A stretch of DNA of 40,126 nucleotides, from the NCBI GenBank assembly GCA_008330645.1, contig VLTN01000108.1:1-40126 (forward strand), given 5' to 3'. The notes under the pieces were generated by a model, which saw nothing but the letters and a program-made list of their open reading frames with translations, was not told the origin of the DNA and searched no databases. Of this stretch, positions 1 through 12,063 are shown in pieces (within the stretch, counting starts at the first letter, position 1; every line of letters starts with the position of its first letter). Both the position numbers and the translations under genes were made by a program. The stretch is from Cafeteria roenbergensis. Its lineage: Eukaryota; Sar; Bigyra; Bicosoecida; Cafeteriaceae.

Positions 1-1046
1 GTCGAAAATGAGCTGCCGCTTGTGCTTGGGTATGGTGGCGCTGAAGCGTCCTCGATCCGGCCTTCAGCGGTGGGCGGTTCCAGCGAGGAATCGCGGCCGC
101 CACTGCCGATGACGGCGAGATGCGCGTGCCTCCTTTTTGCCGTGATTGAGCAGGGACAACTTGACGAACGGGTCGTTCTTGCAGCAAGGAAGCACGTCTC
201 GGCCTGTCAATCAGGCAAGGGCTTCACCGGCCAGGCACGTTGGTCACTCCAGGCAGACTTGCAACCTCAACGCAGCGGGGCGCGAACGTCCCCGCCCCGC
301 CCCCGCGCCTTGGCAGTGCAAGACTCGCACTGCAAAGGCGCCTGGAAGACAGCTGGTTCCAGCTGGGCGGCGCGGACGGCAGCCCGGCACACCGCCTCCC
401 GGCCGGCGTGCTGGGCTATCAGCTGTGCGCCCGGGCGATCGAGCCGGCTGGTCTCACTTGCGGAGGTCGGCGCACCCTCAGCACGCCACGCGAACATCCA
501 GCTTGACAAAGCGATCTTCTGCCATGGCAAGCTCCCGGGAAGGCTGCTTGAACGCCTGCTGGAGCAGATGGCGCGTGTTGATCGTGGATTGGGAAAACTC
601 GCAGAGCCACTGTCGCGTTCAGCAGGCGCCGAAATATTTGCCCGGAGAAAGAGCCAAACGGCGGCTGTGGCGCTTCCGAGCTCACAACTCCTGCCACACG
701 CGGGCGGACGGCGCATGCTCCGGCGGCGCTCGGCAGGCCTGTGAGGCGATCCGCAGGCGCCGCTACTCGCTGGCGAGCCCGTAGGGCTGGGTCGATTGCC
801 GCGCTTTGCAGCCGGGGTCCGTCGCCAGGGCAGAGGCCCACAGCCCAGAAGGCGCTTCTGCCACCCGCACTGTGCCGGCCCGGTTGGCCGTCCCTTTTGC
901 CAAGCCGTGGGAGGCGGCCAGCTGGCCATTACTGCTACGTGCAGGGGAGCACTACGCCGAGCCGAGGGACCGTGGGCCGGACGGGCGCGGGGCCGCGCGG
1001 CAGGCAGGGTGGCGTGGCGCGTGTTCAGACTCGGCGCCGTGTTGAC
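1..1046. other. Unique GC-rich left flank, no supported gene
   Basis: This stretch lies outside the tandem array: its sequence is not repeated at the corresponding place before units 2 and 3. All frames are open for long distances because the DNA is GC-rich, but no open frame shows a recognisable motif, and none agrees with another in a way that suggests exons. I see no RNA gene here. It may be intergenic or intronic host DNA. Confidence 0.4.
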
Positions 1047-1159
1047 CCGCTGCCGGCCCGTCACTGCCCCCCTCCGGCGCGTCATTTTCGCCGCCGGCCG
1101 ACTCACACTGCCGCCCCATCCACGCGTCCCGTTCGCCCTGCCCGGAACTCGCAGGCGCC

Positions 1160-2437
1160 ATGCCCGGTGCAAGTGGTGGTGCCAAATGAGGAGCGGCGCC
1201 CCTGCCGTCGTGAAGCGAACGAGTGGGTCGTCTTCTCCGAGGAGGAGGTGCGTATGGTGAGCCGCGTGGAGGAGCCCGCGCGCGGCCTCCACCGCTTCTG
1301 GATCATCCTGATCACCGGCGGCATGTTCACGTGTTCCTTGCTTACTCGGCTCAGTCGCTGCTCGTTCAGCGAGTTGTGCTCGCTTGGCCCTGGTACATGT
1401 CGCTCGGGCTGTCCTCGCCGCTACATCCATACGTACCATCGCCGCAACGCGAGCGCCTTGGCGCGCCGACCCGCACATTCGCGCCAGTCAAGGCCATGGC
1501 CACGCTGCGAGACTACCTGTCCCTCAAGTGCGTGATTCCTGACGACGTGGACCCTGGACCCCAAGCCGAGCAGCAGCCCCCCAGCTAATACATCTTCGGC
1601 TCGCACCCGCACGGCATCCACGCCCTTCGGCTGCTCCGCCCTGAACTTCGCGGCAAACGACATGGCCGGTACTTCCCTGCGCGTGTGGCACAGGCCCTGA
1701 CGGCGCGATCGCGTCGGTTTGATTTTTTCGCGTCCCAATCGTCCGCGAGGGTGATGCTTGCGCACGGCTACAGGGACGCCTCCCGCGCCGTCTGCGAGAA
1801 GATCCTCCGCGAGGGCCGCAGCGTCGTGCTCGTGCTCGGGGGCGAGCAGGAGTCCATCCGCACCCGCGGCGGCGAGGACGCCGTGTGGCTGAAGAACCGC
1901 AAGGGCTTCGTCCGCTGGCCATGCGCGAGGGGGCCTCCCTTGTCCCGACCTTACTCGTTCGGCCTGGTGACATCTACGACTACGCCTTTCCCCTGCAGGC
2001 GCTGCGCATGTGGATGGTCAACACGCTCCGCGTGTGCGTGCCAATCTTCTGGGGAGTCGCAGGCACGCCCTGCCCCTACCGAGCGGCCCGTGACCACCGT
2101 GGTCGGCGCCCCCATCCACGTCGAGTGGACCCTGCACCCCCACCCCGCCCTCGTCGAGGACGCCTACTGCCGTTACGTCGACGCCCTCGAGCGCCTCTAC
2201 GAGACGCACAAGGCTGCCGCCGGGTACCCCGCGGACCGCAACTTGCACGTCACCGCGCGACCCCCCGCGAGCAAAGAGACCCTCGCCAAGGAGGCTGCCG
2301 CCTTCCGCGCCCGCCTCATCCACAAGCTCGGCCCCGAGGACGGAAGGATCACCTTTGCCGACGCGGAGCAGCGCGCCCGCGACGCGCTCGGCGAGGACGC
2401 CGTCCCGGCCCCGGCAGAGCCCAAGAAGGAGCGCTGA
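1160..2437 (+). pseudogene. DGAT2: Diacylglycerol acyltransferase type 2-like, copy 1 (several frameshifts)
   Basis: DGAT2 enzymes transfer a fatty-acyl group from acyl-CoA to diacylglycerol on the ER membrane, the last step of triacylglycerol synthesis. This copy aligns along its length with the cleaner copy at 20738-22009, starting at the same ATG and ending at the same TGA. Many single-base gains and losses break the frame, and an extra base gives a stop (TAA) just before the segment holding the catalytic HPHG motif. Its central and C-terminal parts, including the VVGAPI segment, are still readable in pieces. Because it lies at the array edge and is the most decayed of the three, I call it a pseudogene. 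The alternative is a stretch of poor consensus sequence. Confidence 0.8.
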
Positions 2438-3291
2438 TGCGCAGCCTGCCTGCCGCTCGCAGCCTGCCGGCACCTGAACCATCCCCAGCGCCAGCGCCAG
2501 CGCCAGCGCCAGCGCAGCTGTGTGAGCTAGGGCCTTGCTGCGATTTGTGTGGGTCAAGGCGTGTGTCCGAACTGCAGGCTCTGCGCCGGGAGTGACGAGG
2601 CGATCCAGCCCACCGTCAGACAGCGCGCTGCCGTTGTGGCTGGCGCCGCCGCAAGCACACATGTAGGCACGCTGTCGTGTGGAGGGCTCGAGGGGTGTTG
2701 CAGCAGGGAAATGCTCCGGCGCCCTCTTGCCCGCACGATCACCCCTGCCGGGTGCAGACAATAGTGACGTGGATATGTTTGCTTGTACTCATACATCGTG
2801 GGAAGCGCTCTGCCAACTTTCGCCCGCTCCGAGCACGCGCTCGACTGCGGTCCTCCGTCTTTTTCCATGGCCTTCCGCAAGTGCCTCTGGCGCCGCCCCG
2901 GCTCCAACGGCGCTGCCATCCGGCTTCCCGCCCGGCGTGTGGAGCGGCCCTTCGCCCCTAGACGGCATGTGGGCGTCTGCGGCGGCGTACTCGGCCGCAC
3001 ATTTTCGCCGCGGCCCTTTCGCCCACCGGTTATCCGCTGCCGCCAGCCTTAGCGAGTTGGCTCCGCCCGCGCGCCCGGCCTCGGACACGCTCAAAGGCCG
3101 GCCGGGGAGTGGACCCGGGCACCTGGCTTCCCGTTGGTCGGCGGAAGTGGTCGCTGAGGTCGCACTTCCCGGCCTCGGATCCGACGCCGCGGTGGAACTC
3201 GGCTGCGGCGCTGGTTTGGGCCAGCTCCCTGGCGGGCGATGCGGCTTCCGCGGGCCCGCTGTGGGGCGCCGCGTCAGCGGCTTGCTGACGG
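2438..3291. other. DGAT2 downstream region, no recognised gene (unit 1)
   Basis: This interval holds the hexamer tract and then a GC-rich segment. A plus-strand frame reading through MWASAAA near 2970 may be the degraded N-terminal part of the ORF that follows. Equivalent stretches are 13340-14150 in unit 2 and 22010-22803 in unit 3. The unit 3 version contains an extra block of about 117 bp (22422-22538). I recognise no domain. Confidence 0.4.
2486..2517 (+). repeat. CAGCGC hexamer microsatellite, unit 1
   Basis: A short run of CAGCGC hexamers begins about 50 bp after the DGAT2 stop. The equivalent tract is longer in units 2 and 3 and includes CAGCAT/CAGCAC variants there, so this locus changes length between array units. 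Confidence 0.85.
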
Positions 3292-4806
3292 ATGCGCTCG
3301 ACATTCGCAGGGCCTTGGACCCCACGTGGGAGCCCGGCCGTCTTGCCCTCGTCACGGCTCGCGCGCTCTGGGCTTCTTGACGAGCAGTGGGTTGCTCCTC
3401 CAGCTGCGGGCTTGCGCCTCCTCGTCCAGCGCGGGTCCCGACGAGGACTCCGAGTGCGAAGGAACCCTCGGCCTGGCCCGGGGGCTGCTCCGTCCCTGGT
3501 AGAGCAGGCGGCGGAGGGCGCCATCCCGCTCTCACCCACAGTGGGCACCGCTTCTCCAGCCGCTGCGGGCGGCGCTGGCCCCCTCCACGGCCTGGTAGAC
3601 TTCGCGGCCCGCGAAGACACCTCACGTGGGTCCGCCTCCCGATCCGGTGGCTCCGATGCCTCGCGGGGAACCTGGCCGCACGCAGCTCTGGCCAACGAGG
3701 GCGTTTCTGCCCAAGAGGCGAGGTCCCACGCCCTGGCGGCTCTCACTCCCGCGGCGCTCGAGTCGTCGCGGGCCGCGGCAGCGTGGGGTGCCTCGACTGT
3801 GGACACCGACACCCTCAGCGTCGCGACCTTGTGCCCCCTCAAGGAGATGGCCCGACCGCCGTCGGGCATCCGGGGCGTGGTGTCGGCCGCGGCGTTCATC
3901 CGGAGCCTGTCGTCCGGCCGGCCGGTGGAGTCCCTCGACTGGGAACAGTGCCTCTATACGGCGGCGTCTTGCGTGGATGCTCTAGTCCGCGCGGACGGGT
4001 CTGGGAGTGCCGACACGCTCACACGCGCTGCCAACGCTGTCGTGAGCGCCCTGCGCAAGGCGGCGGGCGACTTCGCCGCCTCCGTCTGCGAGGCCTCGTC
4101 GGGCCCTGCTGGCGCGTTGGATGGGCTCGGGCAATCTGCGCCGGGTTCTCCTTCTCTTCGGCGGCGACCGGGCACACACGCTGCTCTCAGTGGTCTCGGC
4201 TGCAGCAACGGCTGCTCCAGGTCGGCCCTCCTCGACGGGCGGCTGGCCCTCCGGCTTTCGGTCCTCGCGTGGTCTTCGGTTGTGCCCGTTCCGCAGTCGC
4301 TGCTTCGCGCGGCGTGAGCGACGAGGTTCCGGGGTGGCGTGTCCCGCCGTGCCTCTCCGGGGACCCGGCCACCTCCTGCGCCCGAAGCGACCTGCTTTTC
4401 ATCTGGGGACTGGTTAAAGGGGACCCAACGCCTTCGGCGATGCCAGCCCACCCACGTTTCCTCGAAGGGCTCGTCTCCCAAGCCGGCTCGCGCGGCAGCT
4501 TCCGGCGGCGGGTCCGGCAAGGCGCTGTCCAGGCAGCTCATGGAGCTCGTCGGTCTCTCCCCAGCGGAGGCCTCCCGGGCGGTGTCGGGCGGGGTCTCGG
4601 ACGCGGGTCTTCTGGAAGGACATCGCCTCTCTGACTCCCCCTCGCTGCATGGCGGAGCTGCGGCGCCTGGTAGCGGCGGCCGGCGGAGACCCCGCCGCGG
4701 CGGCTATGTGGCAGGGCCTGGTGGACGCTGGCGCCTCAGGGTCGGCCACGTCCCTGGATGCCCTCCTGCGTGGTCTCTCTCCCGCTCGCGTGAATTCTCG
4801 TCGCTG
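3292..4806 (+). pseudogene. Unrecognised ORF upstream of the recombinase, copy 1 (frameshifted)
   Basis: An open frame runs from 3292 to 4317 (341 codons). After a two-base difference at about 4313 relative to unit 3, it continues in another frame to the TGA at 4804-4806, with a further indel near 4605. The frame that can be followed in both unit 1 and unit 3 has consistent alanine, serine and leucine-rich helical sequence and ends at the same stop (SPARVNSRR before the stop). It therefore looks like one real but decayed protein. Its position directly upstream of a tyrosine-recombinase core suggests the first ORF of a YR mobile element. I recognise no domain, and the function is unknown. Confidence 0.4.
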
Positions 4807-5828
4807 ATCTCCGGGCGTGTCAAGCAGCGACATTTTTCGGAGCAACCGCGGGGTTGCGTGCGCGCTAATCACGTTCTCCCCAGATGGCGGCCATTGGGTC
4901 AGTCCATGCCCCGCTTGGCGGCCCTGCCCGCTCGGCCCCCTCGGGCACCGAGGCCCCGACATGTTCACCGGGCTCGGACGCATTCGCCCACCGCCGCGCC
5001 CAGGACTGGCCCCGACCCCTCCGCAAACGCGTCGTCCGAGCGGCTCGCTGCCCCCACCGCGGCCTGTACGGTCGGCGCGCATGGCGCCCCCGTCTGTGCC
5101 CCATGGCGCCGGCAACCGGGGTCGCTCCCCCTGCCGGGCTGGCCGACCCGGTCCGCTCCAACGCTCCCCCGGCGGCTGACCGTCCCGCCCGCCCCCTGCT
5201 CGTGCCCCAGCGACTGCAAGCTGCGGGCCAGGTCCCGAGCGCCCCGCTGACCCCGGTCTGCTCCCAGCGTCCGAGGCTGCGGCCGTTCCATCGGCCGTGG
5301 CAGACCGCCACCTCGCAGCGCTCCGCCCTCAGGCCCCTCCGCTCGCGGTCCCGCCACAGCGCGATTCCTCGTCGGGCACCTCGCGGGCCCGGCTCGGCGC
5401 GCCCCTCCCTTCAATTCCTTGGCGCGGCCGCGCAGCTTCGGGCCTGCGGCGTGGACGCCGAGTTGGTGACCAGAACTGGGGGCCTCGGTCCCCTGCACAG
5501 CCATTGGATACTCGACCCTACAAAGCGCTTCCTGTGGGCGCCGCCATGGGAGCGCCTCGCACGTGGGATGGTCTCCTGGAGTTTTTGCGATGCTGTGGCG
5601 AGGGCCGCGGCTCACCGCCTCGTCGGGACGGCGGGCAGCCCCCCCCCTGGTGTGGTGCGAGTTGCACATCCGCCACGACGCGGCTTGGACTGCGGTCATA
5701 ACGACCGCGGACAAGACGACCAAGCGCGTTGGGTGCCTCTCATCAGTTCGCTGGTACGCGCCGGCTAGCCGGGCTAGGCGGGCCGCTTCTTACCCCCCGT
5801 TGGCGCACTCGCGGACGACGCGGCAGGC

Positions 5829-6614
5829 TGGATGGCCCATCTCGTCGGGAAGCGCTCCATGCCCCTGGCACCGCCCTCGGTTCGGTCGTGCATGGGGAAG
5901 TATCGTCTCCCTCGCAGGACACTTCATGGCGAGTCCGACGACCGCTCGTTACGGGCCTAGAAGCTGGTGCCTGTGCGCATCTCGGCATGGATGCCTCAGT
6001 CAGTCGACTCGTGCCCGGCCCTGAGCCGGGCGGTCTTCACGGCGGCCCTCGGGGACAGGCGGGCCCGGACACAGTGCGCCTGGTGCTGGGCGTCTGCGTT
6101 GATACGGCGTCGAGGGCAGGCGATGTCCTGACTGAGCGCCGTCCCCGATCGGCTGCCGCCGTTCCCGTGCCCCCTCCCCACATGCGGGTGGGCACCGGCC
6201 TGGACGGAGCCCCGTGGGCGGAACGCATGACCACTGTGAAGGACGACCAAACGGGCGAAGTGATGCGCATCCGCGCGACCGATTCCCCTTCGTCGCCGGC
6301 CAACCACCCCTGCGGCTTCGGCTCCGGCCGCGCCATCCGGGCGCGGCTCACGCGCCGCCGCGAGCGTGGTGCTTGGGACGGCGAGCCGCTGTGGCGCCTT
6401 CCCGGTGGAGACCCGGTGACCGCGCAGCACGTGGTCGCCCTCCTGGGCCGCCACTCGGACAAGCCGGTGTCGTGCCACGCGGTGCGGATCAGCAGCGCCT
6501 CGACCGCGGTGGCGTCGGGCGGCATGTCGCCCGCGGCTCTTGCGGACCTGGGCGGATGGAAGACCCGGGGCCTGCAAGCTGTGCGTCCGCGCCCAGGGGG
6601 CGGTTGACGGTTGA
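5829..6614 (+). pseudogene. Tyrosine recombinase (YR) core, copy 1
   Basis: This copy corresponds to 14480-15281 in unit 2. Tyrosine recombinases cut and rejoin DNA through a covalent 3'-phosphotyrosine intermediate. The recognisable catalytic surroundings are SRAGDVL (box I arginine), a lysine in TTVKDDQTG, the HAVR motif (H-x-x-R) and the GGW that follows. The core is preceded by a TAG at 5958-5960, as in the other two units. A four-G run after GGWKTR, against five G in units 2 and 3, changes the reading of the C-terminus. Together with the stop, this makes the copy unlikely to be functional. Confidence 0.5.
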
Positions 6615-6720
6615 CCCGGCGCGCTCCGCCGCTCTGCCGCGCAGCGGGCGTCCCGGGTCCGTTTTGGCTGGTTCGCAGCGCCCCATCATCTTCGCGTGTG
6701 GCCATGGGAGGCACCGAGGG

Positions 6721-6739
6721 CAGAGCCGCTTTGGCTCTG
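6721..6739 (+). terminator. Hairpin downstream of the recombinase remnant
   Basis: This is a perfect 7-bp stem (CAGAGCC / GGCTCTG) with a five-base loop, downstream of the recombinase and upstream of the convergent NTPase 3' end. It is conserved at 15388-15406 and 25491-25509. It may be a 3'-end signal or a terminal structure of the decayed mobile element; the sequence alone does not decide. Confidence 0.3.
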
Positions 6740-6975
6740 TTCTCCGTGCTGTGGGTCTCAAAGCGAGCCCCGCCTGCCCACTGACATACGCAGATGAGGT
6801 CAATCTTAGATGAGTCTGTGATTCGAGTGTGTGACATGGTGACGCGAGTTTTCCGGCCCCCCCCTGACGATGTTCATTCAACTTCGCAGTGTCACTCATT
6901 CGCGGCATGCAAACTTGGGCAAGGCCAGACAGCATGCAGCTTCCTTCCATTCTGACAAGTGAACTCGTCAAAGCT

Positions 6976-9900
6976 CTACGGCCTGGGCTTGCTGTAGTTC
7001 CTGATGCCCGTTGCTGACGCGAACTGCTTCACGCGCGCTGGCCACATGTCCAGCATCACCTCATGGTCGGCGACAACCGGGACAACGTAAACAGGAACGC
7101 CGTTCGCTTCGGACTTGAACGGGTGAAGACCGCCAAGCAAGCTCTTGCTTTCGTCGGCCTTGAGACCAGTTGCGCGGTCGGCACGTGCTGTCCTGCTGAG
7201 CGCATCGGCCGTAGGAGGCTGCCACACGTCCTTTGACGCAGATCGGAGCGCCTTGAGCCAGTTCGAAGAGTCGCGCGCGAGACTAGTCTTCTTGCAAGTG
7301 ACCAGGCAGTTCCAGACCACGATGCAAGCCAAGCCTTCCGTCTGGCTGGTCAGCACGCTCTGGAGGAGCGAAGTCTTCGGTTCACTGGAGCCATCGTCTC
7401 GGAAGCTGTCGTTCATCTGCTGCAGAATCGTCGCCACGCCGCCTGTAGACAGCGCTTTTTGCTCATCCGTGTCGCTCGACACCTTCACCTGCACGCGAAT
7501 GATGTGGCGAGTCTTGGGGCCATCCTCTTCGCTCAGCTCAACCACAGCGACGGCGTCGGCACCAAACCTGTCTGGCTTCTCCTTGAAGAACTTGTCCAAG
7601 GGGAGGGGCTGTCCGCCGTCAGACGCCTTGAGATCGAGCGACGGAAGGAGTTGCACTGCGATCGACTTGGCGGCCTCAGACGGGCCAACCGCGGAATCGG
7701 CGGAGGTTTCGCTGGCCGGACGAGCATCCTGCCCCTTTGCAGTGACAGTGGCTGACTTCAGGTCATTGAGCCAGCCAGAGATGGACGAGCTGGCGTCTTC
7801 GGCAGCTTGGTAAGTCGGCAGGTGAGGCTGCGAATCCATGCATTGCCTCAGGAAGGCCCCTGGCCCAGTCTCACAAATGCCCTTGGCTGCGAGCAGTTCC
7901 ATGGCTTCACCGGACGCACCCGTGGCATCTAGCATGGCCAGAACCTGGCGAGGATGCAGCCCACAGGACCCCGTCTCGTCCAGCAGGCTCAGCGAGAGCA
8001 GCCGCATGAAGTTTGAGCTCAGCCCGAACTTGTCATCCAGGGATTGGCGGAGGACGCCTTGGTCGACAAGGGCGTCAGCTGCGACTCTGGCATCATCGAC
8101 AACGCCCCGTTGCTGAGAGAGCTCCTTGAAGTCAGTGTTCAAAAGTGGCAGCATCGACGCGCCCAGCGCCCAAGAGACCGATTGTGGAGCTGTTCCAACG
8201 GGAACGGTTGCGAACCCGGTGACAAGCAGCTTCGCCACGGGTTGCGCCACCGCTTTGCCAGAAAGCGATGGCCTCGGCTTGCTCCATCTTCGCTATCGGA
8301 TCCCATGTTGCATCGCTTCGTTCCGTATGGACAAAGGACTCCACCAGCCGCCTCGCGGTGGGCTGTAGCCCATCAAACACCGAGGTCAGACGCTTCCACG
8401 CTGGGCATTGGCGCAGTTTGTCCAGCTGCTCGGCAATCGCAGGCGGCTCGGCATGCAGCTTTCCACGAAGCTCGTTCACGATGCCAGGAATGTCGCTCAG
8501 CGTGCTCTCCTGCTGCTCTGGGAGGCACGAGAGCACAAAGCGAACGGCCTCGTCGCCGCTGAAGCGATTCAGTCTGGCTGGTTGGCTGATCTTGGTGATG
8601 TTGACGCTGTCAACTTGCCCTTGAGACCTGGGAACACTTTGATGGAGGCATCGTCCTGCATCGCCCTAGGGTTAAGGAGCACCTGCCGCCCGACTGTTGG
8701 CGACCCCATGACAAAGGTCTCAAAGTCCTCAAGGCCGTTCATGAGAGCGGTCAGCTGGGTCCGGAACCTACGGCCCAGCGGGGCAAACTTGAACAACTCC
8801 TGAAACTCGTCCACAATCAGGAAGACGCGGACTTTGCGACCAGGCGTGGAGGAAGCCGGTTGGATAGTCCCTCCGAAAACATCCTCCCAGCATAGTGGAT
8901 CCCAGGGGTTGCTCTCCATTTTGCGCTCCAGCTCAGTGTCACGCAGCAGTCCTGCCTGCCACAGTGCGAATTGAACGCACGCAACAGGATGCGGCACGAA
9001 AGCTGCTGTAGCATGCCTGGCATCAAACACCGATTGAAGAGACGAACCGTCGAGCTTGACCACGACAACGTCGGCGACGCGAGAGCGCGGAATCGCTTCG
9101 ACGGCCGCCTTGGCAGCCTTCCAAACGAGCGTGGTCTTGCCGGAGCCCTTGGGTCCGGACAGGAACTTGACATTCGTGGTGGTTAATCTTCGCTCTCGAA
9201 AGGCGAGGTCAAAGACGCCCTCGAACACGGCGGACACAAGCTCGGTGCGCTGCTGCGTTCCAAGGAACAAGGACAGCCTCCGGTCAGACTGCGCGGTGCG
9301 GAGCGACTTCCACGCAAGCTTGGAAGCCTGTAGCTCGTCGTAGTCTGCAAGCTCACCAGACTGGCGATAGCTCGATGAGTACTTGACCAATGCGTTCATG
9401 GCCGCTACGAACGAGTCTCGCTTGCCCTTCTCCTCGGCCTCGCGCTTGGCCTTCTCGGCCTTCTCCTCGGCCTCGCGCTTGGCCTTCTCGGCCTTCTCCT
9501 CGGCCTCGCGCTTGGCCTTCTCGGCCTTCTCCTCGGCCTCGCGCTTGGCCTTCTCGGCCTTCTCCTCGGCCTCGCGCTTGGCCTTCTCGGCCTGCTTCTC
9601 GGCCTGCTCCTCAGCCTCCAAAAGCAGCTTCCTGGCGTGATCCTGCACTGTGGCGATGGTGGACGGCTTGGCCATGACCTCCGCGAAGCCTCCGGCCACG
9701 GACTGCAGGTGGCCCAGCCGGTGCCACTTGGCCAGCTGTGCCTCAACGCCGGGCATGGCCAGAGTCACCCTGGCACGCTGAAGCACGGCGTCGATGTCGG
9801 TGCAGTGGGCGAGCTCGATGCTGGCGGTGCCGAGCCTTCCAAGCAGCTCGACGATGTTCTCGTTGTCATCAGAGCGTAGCCCCTTGGCGGCAGCCATCTC

Positions 9901-10308
9901 CACAATGAACTGGAAATGGTCTTGCCCAAGCTCCACCCGGGCGCGGGCGACTTCCGGCGAGACGGAGGAAAGAGAGAGCGTTCCAAGGGCCAGCCCCACG
10001 GCGTCGCGCCTTGCAGATTCTCTGGGCAGGTGGCCGGCAGCCCCCTGCTTGGCGTCAGTCGAAAACGGGTGGGAGTCCGTCTCCGACGCCGCGGAGCTCA
10101 GAGAGCGCACCACGACGGACCGCGCGCCGCCCGTGCTGTCGTGAAGCACCATGGAACCTGCGCTCCAAAGCGTGCGGCACAGGGGCTCGCCTGCGCCGCC
10201 CAGGACGGCGACCGGCTGGATGGAAGGCAGCCAAACCGTCGTCCGCGCCCATGCGGGCAGCGCAGCCCGCCACGCCAGCCCTGCGCCCCGTGAGCCCCGC
10301 GCCAGCAT
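6976..10308 (-). pseudogene. Crinkler/RHS-like P-loop NTPase-nuclease, copy 1 (two frameshifts)
   Basis: This is the same protein as at 15643-18982, in three pieces. Relative to copy 2 there is a missing G near 8621 and an extra T near 8263. The N-terminal piece carries the arginine-rich presequence, the coiled coil, Walker A (GPKGSGKTT) and Walker B (FLIVDEFQEL). The C-terminal piece carries the possible nuclease domain and ends in RNYSKPRP. Both indels lie in short homopolymers, so base-calling error is as likely as true decay. The N-terminus differs from copy 2 in a compact block (10210-10255), and the stretch just before Walker A matches copy 3 rather than copy 2. Confidence 0.75.
9428..9592 (-). 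repeat. 33-bp tandem repeat encoding the coiled coil, copy 1
   Basis: Five 33-bp units start at 9428, 9461, 9494, 9527 and 9560. Each encodes an 11-residue KAKREAEEKAE-type repeat, a strongly charged, helix-favouring pattern. Identical units at DNA level point to recent expansion or homogenisation. Confidence 0.9.
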
Positions 10309-11949
10309 GGCAAGATCGGCACAAAGCGAGGAAGGTCGCCCTCTGTGGGCCTTTCGGCGTCGCGGGCGGCCTCCTGGGAGCCCACTGGCGCAGCAAAGGC
10401 GAGTGCGCTTGGCAAGTTCGCCCTCGTCACGTTTTATTGCTGGTCTGCAGCTCTGCCCGATTCAGTCGAGAGCAGAGCCAGCCTTGCCAGCAGAACCGCG
10501 AGCAAACCAACAACGCACGGCCGGCCGAACAGGGCCGCGCCTGCCGCCCGGCCATCGCCCAGTCGACCCGCAGATCCGGCCATGCTTGTTGTTCCCGCGT
10601 GTGGCGCGTGTGGTGCGTGGTGTGGTCGTGCTCGAGCGTGGCTTGCGCGCTCGGCGGGCTTTGCGAAGCACCGGCGCTGCTTGCGGCCGCTGTCGCGCAG
10701 GCTCTCCAACCGCCCCAGGGACCGCGCAAGCCCCACACCTCCATCGCACACCTTCTCATCTGCGGGACTTGTGTATTCCCAAAGCAGGTGCCGGGGGCCA
10801 GGGCCCTGAAATCGAAATGGCTGGGGTAGCGGCCCTGCCGTCGGCGCCGCGTTCGCAGCCCTCAGCACTGCGCAAGGGAGTCGCGGCAAGGAGTTTCGGG
10901 TGGGAAATCCACACATTGCTACGAGCTCGTGCAGTCTATGCCCATCGCTCGGGTTGCGGTGCTTGCCTACCGCCCCGTGGAGCAGACGAGAAGCCAACGA
11001 GAGGGTGGTGCTGCGTCTCCGCAGCGTTGCTCCGGGGCTCACCCCAGCCGCAGCTGTTTCCGAGGAAGGTGGAAACAACAACGTCTGGAGGGAGACACCC
11101 GAAAAATGAGATTGGCTGGGGAGGCTCACGGATTCAGTTGGCTGGAGGCGACGACTCGGCGCGCTGCCAAGACCCCTGCCATTGGAAGTCATCGAAATCT
11201 GGGCCTGCTGTTTCACCAGGTTGGCGTCGAAACGCTTTTGCAGAAAGCTCGCGAGCGCATGTGGCTCTGCTTTCTATGCACCTCGCCGATCGTCAATCGT
11301 TGCGGCCTTCAAGAAGCGAGCGAACCCCATGCTCAAGCCCACGGGGGCTTCCCGGGCGCACCCCCCGAACCGTCTCTCTCGCGCACCCGGTGCGGTGTGT
11401 GCACATACTCGCGTGACTCACCCTCCCGTCCCTCGGGCGACCCTGACGGTCCCCGCCGAGCCGAATCTTTAGCCCTTTTAGGTTATGTGCGGTAGTGCCT
11501 CCGATTCGTCCTGGTGCGTGTGATCGTAGGGAACGGCGATCACGCATCCAGCAGTGGCCAAAAGGGCACCTGCTCGGTGTCCGGCGCCAGCGGGCTGGGA
11601 GTGGCAGTGCCTTGCTCGGAGACTGCACCCGCAGGGGCACTGAAACCTCGCAAGCCACCTCCCAGCCTGCCGCGGGATGGGCGGGCGGGTCTCGAATGCG
11701 GCTTTGCCCTCACACAACCTCAAAGCCGACCGTAACTGGCCCTGGAGTGCTGTGCGAACGTTCGCACGGCACGGCGGGCAGAGCGAAGCGCACGCTGCGC
11801 GCGCCTTGCCGGCGAGCTGCTTGTCTTGGCCGCCAACGCAGGCGGGTAGACTTGAGCTCGAGACCCTGAAAGACACGCGGGGGGCACCCCCAGCACGCTG
11901 TGGGGGAGCCGCGTAGCCCAAGAGAGTGTCGGGACGATGCCAGATGGCT
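10309..11949. other. Unit spacer, no supported gene (between NTPase 1 and DGAT2 2)
   Basis: This 1.6-kb stretch lies upstream of both flanking genes (divergent arrangement), so it should hold both promoters. It is repeated almost unchanged at 18983-20623. Long open frames exist on both strands because of base composition, but none has a recognisable domain. I see no TATA-like box I would defend. Confidence 0.5.
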
Positions 11950-12063
11950 CGCTGCCGGCCCTGTCACTGCCCCCCCTCCGGCGCGTCATTTTCGCCCGCG
12001 GCCGACTCACACTGCCGCCCCTCCACGCGTCCCGTTCGCCCTGCCCGGAACCCGCTGGCTGCC

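Larger units (their letters stand above)
1048..11949 (+). repeat. Tandem array unit 1 (DGAT2 / YR element / NTPase / spacer)
   Basis: This is the first of three head-to-tail copies of a composite block. The left edge is where similarity to the start of units 2 and 3 begins, just before the block around the shared words CGGCGCGTCATTTTCGCC. It is the longest unit because it keeps about 0.93 kb in the recombinase-related stretch (about 3210-4140) that unit 3 lacks. It is also the most diverged in its DGAT2 copy. Confidence 0.85.

Noticed and set aside
267-1478. A 403-codon minus-strand open frame at the left edge
   Set aside because: It crosses the boundary of the array and the antisense of DGAT2 copy 1, is arginine/alanine-rich without motifs, and is not conserved in units 2 and 3.
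9383-9677. Serine- or arginine/proline-repeat proteins on the plus strand
   Set aside because: They are antisense readings of the 33-bp coiled-coil repeat, and the minus-strand frame continues into P-loop motifs.
10309-11949. Several open frames of 100-420 codons in the unit spacer
   Set aside because: The unit 1 and unit 2 copies disagree in frame after single-base indels, and no frame keeps a recognisable segment in both.
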